Source of the DNA: Trogon surrucura
Lineage: Eukaryota > Chordata > Aves > Trogoniformes > Trogonidae
Direction: 5' to 3'
DNA: 64,000 bases
Assembly: GCA_020746105.1 (NCBI GenBank)
Contig: CM036618.1
Location: 123,367,280-123,431,279 of the forward strand
Shown: piece after piece, positions 12,684 through 25,500 of the stretch
Layout: each line of letters opens with the position of its first letter
How positions within the stretch are numbered: position 1 is the first letter of the stretch
Program-made: the position numbers and the translations under genes
Notes under the pieces: generated by a model
Seen by the model: only the letters and a program-made list of their open reading frames with translations
Databases searched by the model: none
Told to the model about the DNA's origin: nothing

Positions 12684-13693
12684 GCAGCTTCTTATATTAT
12701 CCTGAAACTTTCATAAAAGACTTCTCCTCTTACCCTGCCCGCCATGAAGGGGATCTGTACACATACAGAGTCAGGTGAAGGGAGGGAAGTGACCACAAGA
12801 TCTCCCAAATAGCCACGGCTTCCCTACATCCTGCTGTGTGTGTTCGTGGCTAAGAACTCGCTTCGAAGGGAAGAGCAAAGACACAAAGAAGGTTCTGTAG
12901 CTTTCACAGTGGTTGTCCTCTTTCAGGGTGGTTTTCTTTGCTGCTTTGAAGGCGTATTTCATGGGACACTTCACAGAATCAATGCAACTCATCAACAAAT
13001 GGGTGCTATGTGCACCCGGCCTGTAAGAGGGCGGGCGTTTGTTTTCGCTGCACGTCAGGGGCTTTCAAGCCTGCACCAACACTGAGCGGGTTGTCCTGCA
13101 GACCATGAGAGGTTTTTGCACAACCTGAAATCTGTGCAGCAAATCTGAGTTTATTCTAAAGACACAACCGGTGCTTATCCGTGATTAAAATCCTGGCAGA
13201 ATGTTTTTTGATTTGGCCGATGTGACAGGCTGCAACTGATTAATAAGCATCAGGTGCTAAAGTTCAGAGATGAAACTCTGTTGAGGACAAAGCTTAAGTT
13301 CATCCTCTTTTCTATTTGTTTTTCTCTATATATGTGAATGCATATAAAAGCCCTGGGAAAAGCACCACTTTAGAATTTGTAGATAATGTTTGTTTAAAGT
13401 ACTTAAACTACCCGTTCCATGGAGTAGGCTTTCCTTTATAAAATAAACAGCCACCCATTTGATAACCATTAGTGCACAGAAACTTAGATAGGAAACACTG
13501 CAAAACCAGGCCAGCACACAGGCTCAGGCAGGACATGGGTGTCTGTGCCTTGTGCTTTGGCAGGAGAAGTTTTGCCTGTGGTCAAGTGGGTAAAATTTTT
13601 GCCTTGGGTTTTGCAGTACAGTGGATCAGCCCTCGGAGATGGCTGACAAAGCGTGAAGGTGTTCTAGAAATAGTATTTTGAGGAAGATTTCTC

Positions 13694-13714
13694 TTTTTTT
13701 TTTTTTTTTTTTTT
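13694..13714. repeat. Poly(T) tract, 21 bp
   Basis: Uninterrupted run of 21 T followed directly by five C. No identifiable retroposed transcript lies on either side. Confidence 0.85.
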
Positions 13715-16047
13715 CCCCCACCTCTGCCATCTGACCCTTTTTCTGAGGGTTTGCTTTTGTGTTCTCTATAACCCAGATGACCAGGGGTGATTTTTTTTCC
13801 ACTTACTGTAATTGGAAAGTATTAGAAGGGACAAGAGTTCTGATCAGAATATGTCCACTAAGAGGACGAGTGCAAAAACATTGCACTGCTCTCTGGTCAG
13901 GCTGCACGTGTCTCAGTGATGTTATCCCAGCTTGCTATCCCATGGAGAATCCACAAGTGGATTGTGTGGTTGGGCTTTGTTACCTAAATTTCAAGTAAAT
14001 TTTAATTATTTTTTTTTTATCTAGTCCTGTATCAGTAACTTCTTTCCAGGTATATGTTTTCACTGACTTTAAGCATGCGATTAAGGGAAATCAAATATGC
14101 TGGTCTTCCTATCTGTATAGCACAATGAGTATGATATAGCTATTTCCCCCCATTTTCTCTGCTTCAATTGCTGACTCTTTGTAGATCCTTTGATATGTTT
14201 TGCTTTGCCATATTTATTTTTTGTGTCTAATTCAGTAGGAGTTTGCTATCACTTAGGACCTCTAGGAACTGCTGCGATATAAATATCAATAAACAGAAAT
14301 GTGGAAAAAGAAGAAAACTGACTTACAAATGAACATGGGCTGGAATTTGAAGCCTGTGTGGTTTGCTGTCATCTAGGGAAGTGACTATGTTCTTCTGTTG
14401 CCCCAGCACCCAAGTCAGATCTGCTTTCGACTTTTGCATATGACAAATGTGATGGTTCTTGTTGTAAAAACTACTTTTCTAGTGCTCTAGAAAAAGCTTT
14501 CACAAACAGTGACACCAACTAAATCACTCTCTCACTGGCAGAGCTATTTTACGCAGGGAACTGGTATGTTATTTTGCTGGTGTAATCCAGGAGGTTTTAC
14601 TTCTGTGTGTTCTTGGCACAGCTTTTTATTACTGACTTCTCCTGAATGTAGATAGCGTTGCTCAACTTTATGCTAAAGAAACCAGACCCCGTTTGATTCC
14701 AGGTAGTATGCAGTCAAGGGACTAGATTCTTAATTAATGGACACATCAGTTCACACTAACTGGTGATCCAGTTTCAGCCAGGCTTACATACTTTGGTCCA
14801 AATGGCTTATCTAAGATTAAATGCCTACGTCATAATAGTCTAAAGAGTGAAGTCTGCATATCCCTGATCTCTAGTCCTCTGTTTTTGTCTGTCTCAGTTT
14901 GCTCGGCAGGCAGAGCCTACAGTCCTTTTACTAGAGATGGGGTTTTCAGACAATATTTTCTAATGATCTGTGTATGGAGAGCCAGCAGGAGAAAATTCTG
15001 CCCATGTTTACACATATGCAACCCAAGTTTGCAGTTAACTAAGCGCAAAATGCTGTCCCGCATACACAAATATGTTAGAAAACATGTGTGTTTTATAAGG
15101 ATTGTACTACTGGTTTTCAGCATGGTTTTATTTAATGAAAGTTAACATGATATATGGTAATTGTTTGTGCAGTTATGAATCTTTGTTGACGTAAGCATGC
15201 AGTCATGAACCCACTTCTAGCACATGGTTCTAATTTTTTCTTTGTTACTTTCACGATTTGACACTCTTAGCCAAATAAAATAGTTTTGAGAATTGATTAA
15301 TGAACATTCCCTGATTTATAACGAGACTGATTTATAGAGCATTAATAAAGAATAACAAAGTTTACCCTAAGATGACTTAGGCTTTCATTTCTGGTGGCTT
15401 ACTAATGTGGCAGGTGGTAGAAGATCGCAAAAACATTGTAATGAAAAAGACACGGCAAAATTCCAGATTTTTTCCACAGGAATCCAGGAATGGGAAAACT
15501 CTTCCTAAGAACCCTAATATTTGTGCAGCCCTGTCAGATGAGTGCAGCAGGTCTGAGTCATCCACTATGGAAATGGTGGTTCTCGTTCTTTTAATACTGT
15601 TTTCTAGTGGTGCCTAATAATGTAGGTGGCTTGAATGTTGCTTGTGATGGAAATGAAACCTGGTGAACTTATGAGCTGACACCTTTGTAAACTGGCTGTG
15701 TTGTCTACACGTGCACCTTTGCTGAGGCAGGGGGGAACTGGGCAAAATGAGACACCTCATGATCTTCAGAAAAGCCAATGCATCTTGCATCTGGCACAGC
15801 AGCAAGACAAGTACTAGCTTAACAGCTTTCTGGCATGCTCCCTCTGTAGACATGACGTTTGTGGAAATGTAATTACATTTTGTACAAGAAAAAAGAATTA
15901 CAACAGAACAGAAAAGAAACACCAAGTCAGCTGACACAAATGAAGAAAAAATCCTATAAGCCTGAAAAATAAAAGTGTTAGTATCAATTAGATGATAATT
16001 CTTAGTGTAGTAATGCTGTTTCAGCATCTCATCAATTTAACTGTGTA

Positions 16048-16107
16048 AAATTCTATGATTTCCCTTCCAGCCCAACACATTCTACGATTCTGCGATTCTA
16101 TGATTTT
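16048..16107 (+). mobile_element. CR1 LINE terminal fragment
   Basis: Only the last part of a CR1 remains: ATTCTATGATTTCCCTTCCA, then CCCAACACATTCTACGATTC and TGCGATTCTATGATTTT. The tandem ATTCTRYG-type units mark the CR1 3' terminus in plus orientation. About 60 bp survive. Confidence 0.8.
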
Positions 16108-17734
16108 GGTCCTTTTCTTCCTGCAGCAATTAAAGTTTCTGTTGAAATTTTTTGTGTGGATCCACCATGCGGAGCCCGTGCCAGATACCCAGCTTCATTT
16201 GTTCGTGTAGCAGGTTTAGCAGACTGCAGTGATTGGAGCTTCTTCCATGTGCCTCTTAGCGCACCTTCATCCTGACTTGGTAAAAGCATCCCAATCTCAG
16301 TCCAGCACTGTGCCAGAAAAGATGAAATTACTGCAGATTCCTCAGATTTTGGGCATGTTTCTACCCGTCCACTATGTTCTGGGCTGCCAATGACAGCCCA
16401 TGTCATGAGTGCGAGTCAACATCTGCCAGAGAGTAATGGCTCTGTCCCTTCCACTTGGGTTGGATTCAGACCAGTGACTTACAGCTGAAAAGCAATGCAG
16501 GCTGCAACCAATTCAGTTAGGCAGACTTTCTGTACTGTGGGGAGTGAGTTTACAGGCTTGTATTTAAGCTTTCTCACTTTCTTGCTTCGTGCTTTGGGGC
16601 AAAATTCTCAGGCAGTTTGTGCTGTGCCTCATATCACTAGACTGAAAACATCGTCAGAGATTTCTGCTAGGGCAGCAGTTCTCCAGCTTGCTGTTTTGCT
16701 GCTTATCCCATTTCAAACCATACAGAGGCAAGTCATGCTTTCAGTGATTGTAAAATAAATAAATAAATAAAAAATCAGAGTTTCAACCTACAGCAGATGC
16801 TGTACCAACACTTAATTTCAGCTATAATTCTCCATGTTGGCTTAGTTATAGGGGAAAAAAATTATCTGAGTATAGATTAGTGACAAAGTAGTGCTACCAA
16901 AAGCTTTCAGATATATGCTGAAGTTGTGATACTTCCCCCAGCTCAGGCTCGCTCTCAGTTTTCTTGTGGCCACAGTGAGGATTTATCCATGAGCTGCCCC
17001 TTCAGGCCTGCAGGTGGTTTCTCCGAGCAAACCCTGGACCTTACACAACCCATCTGTGGGAACAGGGATTCATTGCACTGCTCAATGCATGAGTACCGGC
17101 AGAATATCCAATCCCACGGTGAAGGGTATTTCATGACATTTTTTTGCAAGCTTTCCTCTTCCTAAATAGGGATTATTCCCCTAAGGCAGCTGGTGTAGTC
17201 TGGTCTCTCTGTAGTGGCATAACTTTCAGGTGTTAGCCTGGTTCTGCACCGTCAGAAATAGGCTTTCATCTTGGGTGGCTGTGATTTCTAGCTTTTCAAT
17301 GTAAAACTTCCACGGTGGAAAGTCAAATGTTAGGGAGAAATGGAGAGATGAAAGAGGATACATGTTCAGGTCTTTTCTGGAGAGCTTATATCTAAATACA
17401 GGTGGAAATCAAAGCCACAAAGCCCCTATGCAAGTTCTGAATGCTCCAAAGGGTTAATAGCAATGTGGGGAGAGGCTGTTTTCAGGACTTGGATCCCAAA
17501 AAGGCTTTATATTAGTATTAGTTAGACAGCAACTCTGCCTATTCCAGAGCCCGAATAGCTCAGGGAAGTAACCTGGGTCAGCTGTTGATGGAGGAGCCAC
17601 AGTAGATCTGGCTTTGATATGCCTCTGTCTGCCAATTGGTGTGCCCATAACTAAAGTCACACCAAATGGAAAGATCAGTGTCTCCTCATGGAAAGCAGCC
17701 TACGCAAAGCAGTAGTGCTAAAAAACCGCAGTCT
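16108..17734. other. Unique non-coding sequence
   Basis: No gene is recognised. The minus-strand frame at 16098-16406 (102 codons) starts next to the CR1 tail and shows no known domain. A short AAAT microsatellite sits at 16751-16774. Confidence 0.5.
16751..16774. repeat. (AAAT)n microsatellite
   Basis: TAAAATAAATAAATAAATAA followed by AAAA: about five AAAT units. The next bases show no tail or signal suggesting a retroposon. Confidence 0.85.
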
Positions 17735-17812
17735 GTGTACTTACTTACTCTGTGCCTCACGTTCTCATCTGTGAAGTAATTAGCATAAGACTTCTATTGC
17801 CTTGTCTACTTA
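17735..17812 (+). repeat. MIR-like SINE relic
   Basis: CTCTGTGCCTCACGTTCTCA, then TCTGTGAAGTAATTAGCATA, then AGACTTCTATTGCCTTGTC tracks the MIR 3' half: 'ctctgtgcctcagtttcctcatctgtaaaatgggaataat...cttctaccttg'. Order and spacing are preserved, which makes this one of the clearer SINE relics in the window. Confidence 0.6.
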
Positions 17813-20595
17813 GATTTCGAGTGCTTCTGTGTGAGCTGTGCTTTTTATGAGACTCTTCAGTAGCTGGAATAGAAGGCCCAGGCTCTTCTTGGGTGCATGG
17901 TGCCGCAGGTAGTTGTACTTTTAAAATAGATGCAGCTGAGACCCATGGTTGTCTTATCCAGCTTGCTGGTTACAGACAAGTCAAATACAAATGCCAAATC
18001 ACACAGCAGCATATTTGTACTTAGGCATAGCTCTGGCACTAGTGTCGAGAAGGGATTTGTAGCGCTGCTTGTTATTACAAGGATTACAATTGTCAGCATA
18101 GCAGAACACCTACTTTTCAACTTAAATTGCAAAACTTTCCTATAAGGGGCTATTGTCCCCTTACACATGTTGCATTGCTCTCTCCGGCATTAAATTCTCT
18201 GAGCAGCAGTGGAATAATAAACTTCTGTATATGTACTCTGTGTTAGTTCTTTTTCAATGCTTAAGACATACCCTGGAAATGAGCCAAAAAGAAATGTGAA
18301 TTTGTGGATCTGGGTGATATTCAGGGCTTTCTTGGTTTGTTGTGGCTTTTTGGGTTTTTTTTTGTTTTGTTTTAAATAGTTCCCCAAAGAGCTACTTGCT
18401 CAAATTTGGGATTCAAATTTGTGATTTGTGTCTCATGTCTGAGTTGGTCTGTTTGTCATAATTGGCATGTGAATACATGCTTAGAGAGCTTGTAAATGCT
18501 GCAGTGCTAAGAGAAGAATAGAGATGCAAGGTGCTAACGGATTTCAAGAATAATGCTTGGGAAAACAAGGTTCAGTTTGACCTACTTTTCACTAGCTTTG
18601 CTCTTTAAAAGCAAAGCAAAATGAAAGACTTAACCATTATTTAATTTTCTGGAGACTTAAAACGCCTGAAATTTTCCATCTGAAATGGAGACCTGTGTCT
18701 CCAAAGTGCCTGAAAGCCTGACAGTGTGATGCAGAAAGAAACTGTAAGATGGGAATCATTAGTCAAGACAAGTTATTTAACTAAAGAAAAACATCCATAA
18801 AATTGAGAGATAGTGTATCATCAATTTTACTAATAGTAGTTGCAGTCCATGTTAAGGAGCGTCACACTGAAGTTACTTTCATTTGATGCTTGGTAACAGT
18901 GGAGCAATAATATACTAAATAATGTGAATCTCTTTTTAACAAATAGTATTCCAGACTGATAATACCATGTGGTTGGCCTCTCAAGAGGTTACTCTAGAGT
19001 GATCACTGGAAATAATAGACTTGACTTACTTTTGGGGGGAGAAAGTTTTCAAAGGTGGTTGGTATTCCTACCAGAAGACAGAGCCCCAAGCTCTACATCT
19101 GCTGCCTCTGGGACCTCTGCTACTTTAGAAATGAAAATAATGCATCTGCTAGCCAGTGACAGGCTTACCACCTCACTAGAAGTGCAAAAATTTATTAGAC
19201 TGCTTGCTGTAAAAGTGTCTAAGTTGCAATTATTTTGTTGCACCAAGAAAACAATCCTAGTGACTTCCTTAGAATGGTATGGGAAAGATTAGGAATCTAA
19301 TGAGGACTTCACTGTTGCTGTCCTTTCTGAGTGAATGGAATTGAGGTACCAGGGGAGTCAATAGCAGCGGAAAGCCTCAAGCAGGTTGTTTTTAATGCTA
19401 TGGGAATTTACATCTTCCCCAAAGGCAGAGTTGATCCAAGGGATAGAGGAATTGCCAAGAAAGTTCTGAGTCAGCAGGGCTTTGAGCGGCTGCTCTATCA
19501 GACATAGACCCAACCATATGAAAGCACTTAAACAAGTATGCAGTTGTTAGCATGTGAATAATTTTGTTTAAAAAGTTAAATTTCTTTATAATGTTATGCT
19601 TGAGGCCTTGTGTGATCTCAGAAATATGGTTTACTGAAATTGTGAGGTACTTTAGTTTTGGTATTTGGGCTACATCTCCTGAGCTTTTCCTACCTGCGTC
19701 CCTAGAAAACCTGAGTGGTCTGCTATTGAAAAAGGCATTTCTAGATCTACTTCGGCTGACTGCTAGCAGCACATGTTCTGGGAATAAAGACACTGAAGCT
19801 GGGGAACAGAGTGAGTTGGACTCCTCTGCCTATAGTAACTGCTTCCAGTGAACTGTTCTGAAACATCTCCAGCCCAGCCCCGACAATGGTGACAGGAACT
19901 GTGAGCTGTCAAGGAGGCAAGTAACATCCTCTCCCATTTCACATAGATGTCAGGATACGTAGAGGAATTTTTAAGGGTTTTGTGCCTGGCACTGCTCCTG
20001 GGAACTGGTGACAGCAGTGTGAAGAGTGTGATCCAGAATTACAAATGCTAGTAAAGAGGAGGAGTTGCAAGAAAGAGTCTTGACAAGCAATAACATGAAT
20101 TGGGAGATTACTAGGAGAAGAAAAGAAGAAATCAAGAGAAATTAATCAAGTGACAAACATTCCAGGGGCCTGAAGGGACACCATAGGTGCTGTCCTTCTG
20201 CTCTGCATGTTCACTTTGCTGCTGTCCAGCTCAGCGATGGCCTCTGCCTACTATCATGTTACAATTATCTCCTATAAAGGCTGTCTCTATGTGTATGTTT
20301 TTATATATAAGTGAAATTGACTTCTTTTTGCTCTTTTTTTTCTTCTTAAGCTGGATGCAAATGTGCAGAGCTGGGTGAGAACCAGCTCTCAAGGGTGGAC
20401 AGTGCTTCTTCTTTGTAGTGGTTGTGGTGCTGCAAGTTCAACTGGTGTGGGGGCAAGGGGGAGACGTGGGCAAGGCCTTGAGGACAATCACTTGAGGGCG
20501 ATTGCAGTTATGGAGTAGGGACCTTACAAAATGCTCGCTGGACATTGTGCTGTTCTCTTGACACTTGCACAAGCAGAGCATGTCCAGCATTCCAG
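17813..20595. other. Unique non-coding sequence
   Basis: Single-copy DNA with a T/G-rich low-complexity patch at about 18335-18375. The minus-strand 131-codon frame (19398-19793) and the plus-strand 107-codon frame (18969-19292) are open by chance as far as I can tell: no domains, signal peptides or splice context. Confidence 0.5.
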
Positions 20596-20712
20596 TTTGC
20601 TGATGGAGAAGCTCAGATGACCTGTCTCATAAGCGAAGGTTCCAGGGACAGCCAGCGCTGCATTGAACAAAAACCTGCTCCTCAAGCTAATGTTCTAACC
20701 GCTACGCATGGC
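20596..20712 (-). repeat. MIR-like SINE relic, near full length
   Basis: Read on the plus strand, the segments follow the reverse complement of MIR in order: GATGGAGAAGCTCAGATGAC, then AGGTTCCAGGGACAGCC, then GCGCTGCATTGAACAAAAAC, then CTAATGTTCTAACCGCTACG. The last part matches the tRNA-like 5' end of MIR ('ctcttaaccactacg'). It is therefore a minus-strand copy keeping both the core and the 5' region, about 117 bp. Confidence 0.65.
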
Positions 20713-21599
20713 TTTCTACTAAAGCACCAACATGAAGCTCAAGTGAGCTGAGCTGTTGTCTTCCGGTTGTCATTTTGTGCGTCGCTATCCTTAAGAGATT
20801 TAATTTTCCACTCCTGGGAAAAAGTTTTTCCGTGGGTATTGGCATGGAGCAACGAAGACATCCGGTGGCTGGTTGCTTTAACAGCAGGTGAGTGCGTGTG
20901 TCTCACGGGGAGTCTCACTGAGGCTTGATGTAGCCAAAGGTGCCACACCAGATCTCTCAGAAGTTTCACGCTGCAGCCACTCACCAAGGCTGGAGGCACA
21001 CACCTCCCACTTACAAGGCTGCCTCCTACACCGTGGGGACTGACTTACCAAGCTACCTCTCTCTACCTGGTTCCTATGTTCCTGAATCTACTTGTATACA
21101 AAGAGGGTTGGAGAAGGGGTTTCAAGGTTATTACATTTTTTTCGTTCCTAACCCCGTGGGTCTTAAGCAACAGCTCGTGAGGATTTCTTTTTGAAAGGTG
21201 GTAACCAGTGGACTAGATGCTTTGGTCTTTTCCTCTGGGACTCACAGCTACAAGTGCTACCAGTGACCTTTGAGGACTCCATAAAAAAAAAAACCCGAAC
21301 TGCGCACTGTTTTCCCATAGACTGTCACTGTGGAAACTACAGCCTTTCTTTGTGCTTCATTCATTTTCAATTTGGCCAGCCCTGCCACTGATATATGGAC
21401 AAATGAGGAAGCGGCAGAAGAGAAAAGAATACTTGACAGAGGAGACCGGCAAATAAAAACTGTTATGTTCCGCTGTCAAGCTCAAGTGTGAATAGTGCTG
21501 CACCTGGAGAGCTCTGACAAAGGGGCTGCATTCATGCCCAGTCCCCCGTGTGTGGGAAGCCAGCAGACGTAAAGGAGTTGCCGTGTCAAGAGCGTGATT
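20713..21599. other. Unique non-coding sequence with a donor-like site
   Basis: The sequence CAG|GTGAGT at 20885-20893 is a strong splice-donor match preceded by TTTAACAG. No upstream exon with an open or recognisable frame can be paired with it. Otherwise nothing is seen. Confidence 0.4.
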
Positions 21600-22560
21600 C
21601 AGGAGACCTTCCTTGTTCGGGATTAATCATATAAAAGGGAGGCATGAGTAAAAATATCCTGCTCACAAGAATATCCTGTCGGCTGTATGTATTGATATTA
21701 GCTGAGCGGAGCTGCGGAGAGGTCCGAGACATCTGGGAGATGAATCATCCCCATCCAGAACTGGAGCAATTAGCTACATTTAGACCCGCAAAAGGCCTTG
21801 AAAGGTGTCTAATTGAGTGGCTTGCAACTGCGCCAGGAAACAATGTGGATTTGACAAGAATCCCACAATTAATTTCTGTATTGAACTAGTGGGACACCAT
21901 TTGCTAATGTGGACATATTATCCTAGATAACTAATTCAATTCTTACAGCATCCACTGCAGACATAAGTGTTTTGTTAACTAGGAGGGAGAGTAAAGGAGG
22001 TAGTTAATGGCACGTCTTTCGTGAAGCCCATTATTAAATCTGTGAGCATTTAAACATAAAACGGAGTTTTTGGCAAGGTCAAGGCCACACATTTCTTGGG
22101 AGCGTCAAGTTCAAAATTTTGCCCTGGCAGCCCCAGTGATTTTGAATCACTGTATTAGACTATTTTAAACAAGCACACATTTACTCAAGGACAAATTTAG
22201 AAGCTTAATAAAGGAAGACATGTCAAATCCAATTTATAGATATTAAAATATAGAGGCAAATTGTGCTCTAGGTAGGTGTGCAAAGTTAATTTCCCAAGAA
22301 AAATAGCAATCATTTCCTTTTTAAATACTAAAGGTAAAAGCTTTTGAGCTTACTTTAAATATTTTTTTAACAATGACAATATTTTTTAAACATCAGTCTT
22401 TATTATATAGAACTGCAGTATAAGTATTAAAATTCCTACTTTTAGCTAGACTAAAAATGTGATGGCTAGACTTGAGAGCTTGTTGGCAGATTATGATTGG
22501 CAAGATTAAGCCAGAATTAATTTGCAAAATCCAGAGCTTTGCAATTTATTAGTAATTATC
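21600..22560. promoter_or_regulatory. Candidate conserved non-coding element (enhancer-like block)
   Basis: About 950 bp of repeat-free, evenly AT-rich sequence dense in homeodomain-type cores, including ACTAATTCAATTC, GTTAACTAGG, AGTTAATGG, ATTAATTTGCAAAAT (POU-like, 22516-22530) and AGTAATTATC. It also has a perfect 8-bp inverted repeat (CAGTGATT-TTG-AATCACTG) at 22134-22152. The texture resembles vertebrate developmental enhancers in gene deserts. This is inference from motif density and the absence of repeats; conservation was not tested. Confidence 0.35.
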
Positions 22561-25500
22561 TCTGTGTGTGTATGTGTGGTGCTTCCCAAGAGGAATAGCT
22601 TATATTTAACAACTTGAGAAAATAACTAGTAGTGTTCTGAGGAGAAAGGTCTAACTCAATAACCAGGGGAGACAGAAATAGGTTACTTTTAGTGATGGTG
22701 ACTTTTACTTTTTTTCTTGGTGGTCGTATTAGAGGAACTCTCTAGCTTAACTAATTGCTTTGGACCTATGGCTTTGCTATCAAACCCTTTTTTGAACAAA
22801 AGAAGTTTGTACAAATTTGGCCATCATGAAGCAAAGAGGCTTTAGAGCTGCTCCTTCTTAGTGGCCAGATACAGAGCTGGGCAAGTTACCTTTGGATGCA
22901 GATGGGCCAAAATTCATTGTCAAAATTTTGAGTAGATAGGATGGAGAGGAATGCTCTTGTTATAGCTTCTGAGGGAGGTGCTTATTAATCCAAGGGATGG
23001 CCTGTTTTATTATTTCAGGAAATGCCAGGAAGCCTGAAGGGATATCTCCCACCCCCAAATTTAAACTCCTCCAAACCCCATCACACTCAGCCCTAAGCCT
23101 GGCTGTGCTTCTGCCTGCTCAGTAAACTCTGTCTCTTGCTCAGGGTTTGTGGCAGTAGTAATGATTCAGAATAGCTCCATGTTTTCTTACTTCAGGGAGT
23201 AGGATCAGGGAGGAAATTTAGTCTGATGACAGAAGAAGGATTAACAGGATTGTAAATCTATGGATTATCCCTGAAGCAATTACAGATAAATACGTGGCAA
23301 ATGCTTCAAGGCTTTAAAACCAGTCCTGCTTCACACCTCGCAAACAGCTTGGAGTCATTTCACCCAGTGCCGGGCAGCTCTTAGCGCGGCAGCGCTTGGA
23401 GGGGGATGAGGGTCACTGCTCTCTTTGGTACAGCCTCAAGCAGTTGCTCGAGGTCGTTCAATAGACACAGAATTGAGGGGGGGGCAGAGGGGCAAGTTGG
23501 AAATTGGACCCAGGGCAGAGCTCACCCCTGGGTCTGTCTGCTGAACAGTTTTTTAGTTAGGTCTGAATCTTCCCTCTCTTTGCTTCGGAATGTGAGAAGG
23601 AAGGAAACATGAACTCCAGAAACAATTGGGTTTTATTTTTATTTTTTTTAAGAGAAAGCCTATATTTCATTTTGACAGGAGTCAAAATCTTCAAGGAAGA
23701 AATCAAATTTTGGAGCAGCTTCTATGCAGTAAGCCACTTTGGAGTGTTCTGCAGAAATTTCAGTACATAGTGACAAGGCCAGTACAGACAGCAGGAAAGG
23801 CTGGAAAGCTGCTGTGTTAGCTTGTGTTTGCCAAGGACTCCTGAATCTGGATCAAGTCTACTCTGGACTGAGAAAACGCTGAAGTTTAGTGACAAGAGCT
23901 GCATAAGTAGATAGTTTATAATTTTTCCCTCTGTAAATTCTTTTAAGGTAGTACAACTTTCTGACAAAGGAGATGTTTGATGTTTCCATAAAAAAAAGTT
24001 AATTCACCTTTTTCTTCCCCTGCCCACTGAAAAATGAAAGCCTTCAACATTCAAGAACGAACAAACAAGACCAAGTTCTTGGGTCTTGCATTGCCTTTCA
24101 TTTATTTGTTTAGCTTTTGTTTTAAAATAAATAATTTCATCCACCAAGGTCAAAACAACAGAGCTGCTCTAGAGAGGAATAATCCCTCTTCCTGACCTAA
24201 GTGACTCCGTGAAAAGGTTAGCCGGTGGACCGGAACAGAGCTCATCTAAGCGACTAGATTGCTTTTATAACATCCCTAATATAAAAGCTTAGAGAAAGAA
24301 ATTGGAGTGATTCCTGGAACAGTTGATTGAGCCCTGGAGAAAGGGATGGCAGCTCGTTCCTGCTGAGGAGCGGATGACAGCAAGAGCGTTTTGGGGCTGG
24401 TAGCGGTGGTGCTATTTTGATACCATTTATGTGCTGGGATCTTATGTATGCAACACAATGGTACTCTTGGCTGTAAGTAGTTTCTGTCAGCAGCAACAAG
24501 AGAAGAAATTAAGAATTTAAGTAGCCTTAACTGGTATGAGTCTGCAGAGAAGCTGCAGCACTTTGTTGCAAAGACAACTTTCAGCCGTCGCCTAAGTGTC
24601 CTCCTGTAATGCACAATGCTAACGTGATGTCAGAAAAGTGTTTACAATTTATTTCCAGTTATTTATTTTTATTATTAAAGTGGGAGTTCAGAGGTTTTGC
24701 TTGCTTGTTTTTTAAGCAAGCAGTCATAAGCTGAAGTTTAGTGGAGTGAAGCAGGGGCAGCCAATAGAGCAGATGTTATTGCTGTACACAGCAGGAAGGT
24801 TTCGTTCCATCAGGCTCTGGTAAAGCAGTAGAAGAGGGTTGGCAGAAATAGGCAAGAATTCTCTTGTACCCAAGTGGTTTTTGTATTTCTGGGATATGTT
24901 GAGGAAATGAGAAGAACTAGGAACTCATGCGTGCAGTTGGTGAGTTTGTCCTTAACATGGCGTCAGATGTAACGTAAAGGGCCTGAGAGGTTTTACTCCA
25001 TTCGACTTCAGAAAGATCTTCGCCATGACTGCTGTGGACTCTGGACGTGGTCCCCAGTTCTGTGGTTAGCTGTGCTGAGGACACAAAATGAGTAAGAGGA
25101 AGAGCTTGTGCAAGATCTTCTCCATGCTTCTGCCTGAGAGGACAGAAGGGTTGTAAGCTTGTTTGACTTGGGTAGATGAGTAACCCACTTATTTTGCTGA
25201 ACTTCTCTTGGGCCCGGTACTGACACAACAGTTCTCCTGGAAATATGGATGAAAGAGTCAATTCATAGGCTCCCACTTCTTCAAGACAGCTTGACTGGGC
25301 TGGGCTGCTGTACAACCTGTGTTTTAACGGATCCAGGAAAACTTTGTTGTCCTTCGTGCTTCCCAGCAGGAGTTATGGGAAAACACTGGAGAATTAGCAG
25401 TACTCATCTAGTCACTATTCAAATGTCTTGGTCTGTGGGCCAGCCAAGGCAAGCTAACAAGTCCACCCATTTAAGTTAAGAATTATTCTTCTGCATGAGG

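Larger units (their letters stand above)
9697..16047. other. Unique non-coding sequence
   Basis: This 6.3-kb stretch has T runs at 12665-12683 and 13694-13714. There is one small GC-richer patch at about 13005-13065 with a GC box (GGGCGGG) and CACGTCAG. A faint candidate for the palindromic repeat arm (CTGGTGTAATCCAGG) lies near 14580. No exon-like or RNA-gene structure is seen. Frames at 15614-16027 and elsewhere are unsupported. Confidence 0.5.

Noticed and set aside
16098..16406. Minus-strand frame with WKKLQ-like residues, considered as a Myb/SANT or Harbinger transposon relic
   Set aside because: Only a few residues fit. Tryptophan spacing and flanking motifs are absent.
21644..21889. 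81-codon frame inside the conserved-looking block, preceded by TATAAAAG
   Set aside because: The TATA-like word ends only about 7 bases before the ATG, too close to drive a transcript including it. The frame has no family resemblance and more likely lies in non-coding conserved sequence.
23462..23530. Possible MIR-like relic (GGAAATTGGACCCAGG)
   Set aside because: Too short, and set in a G-rich patch where such matches arise by composition.
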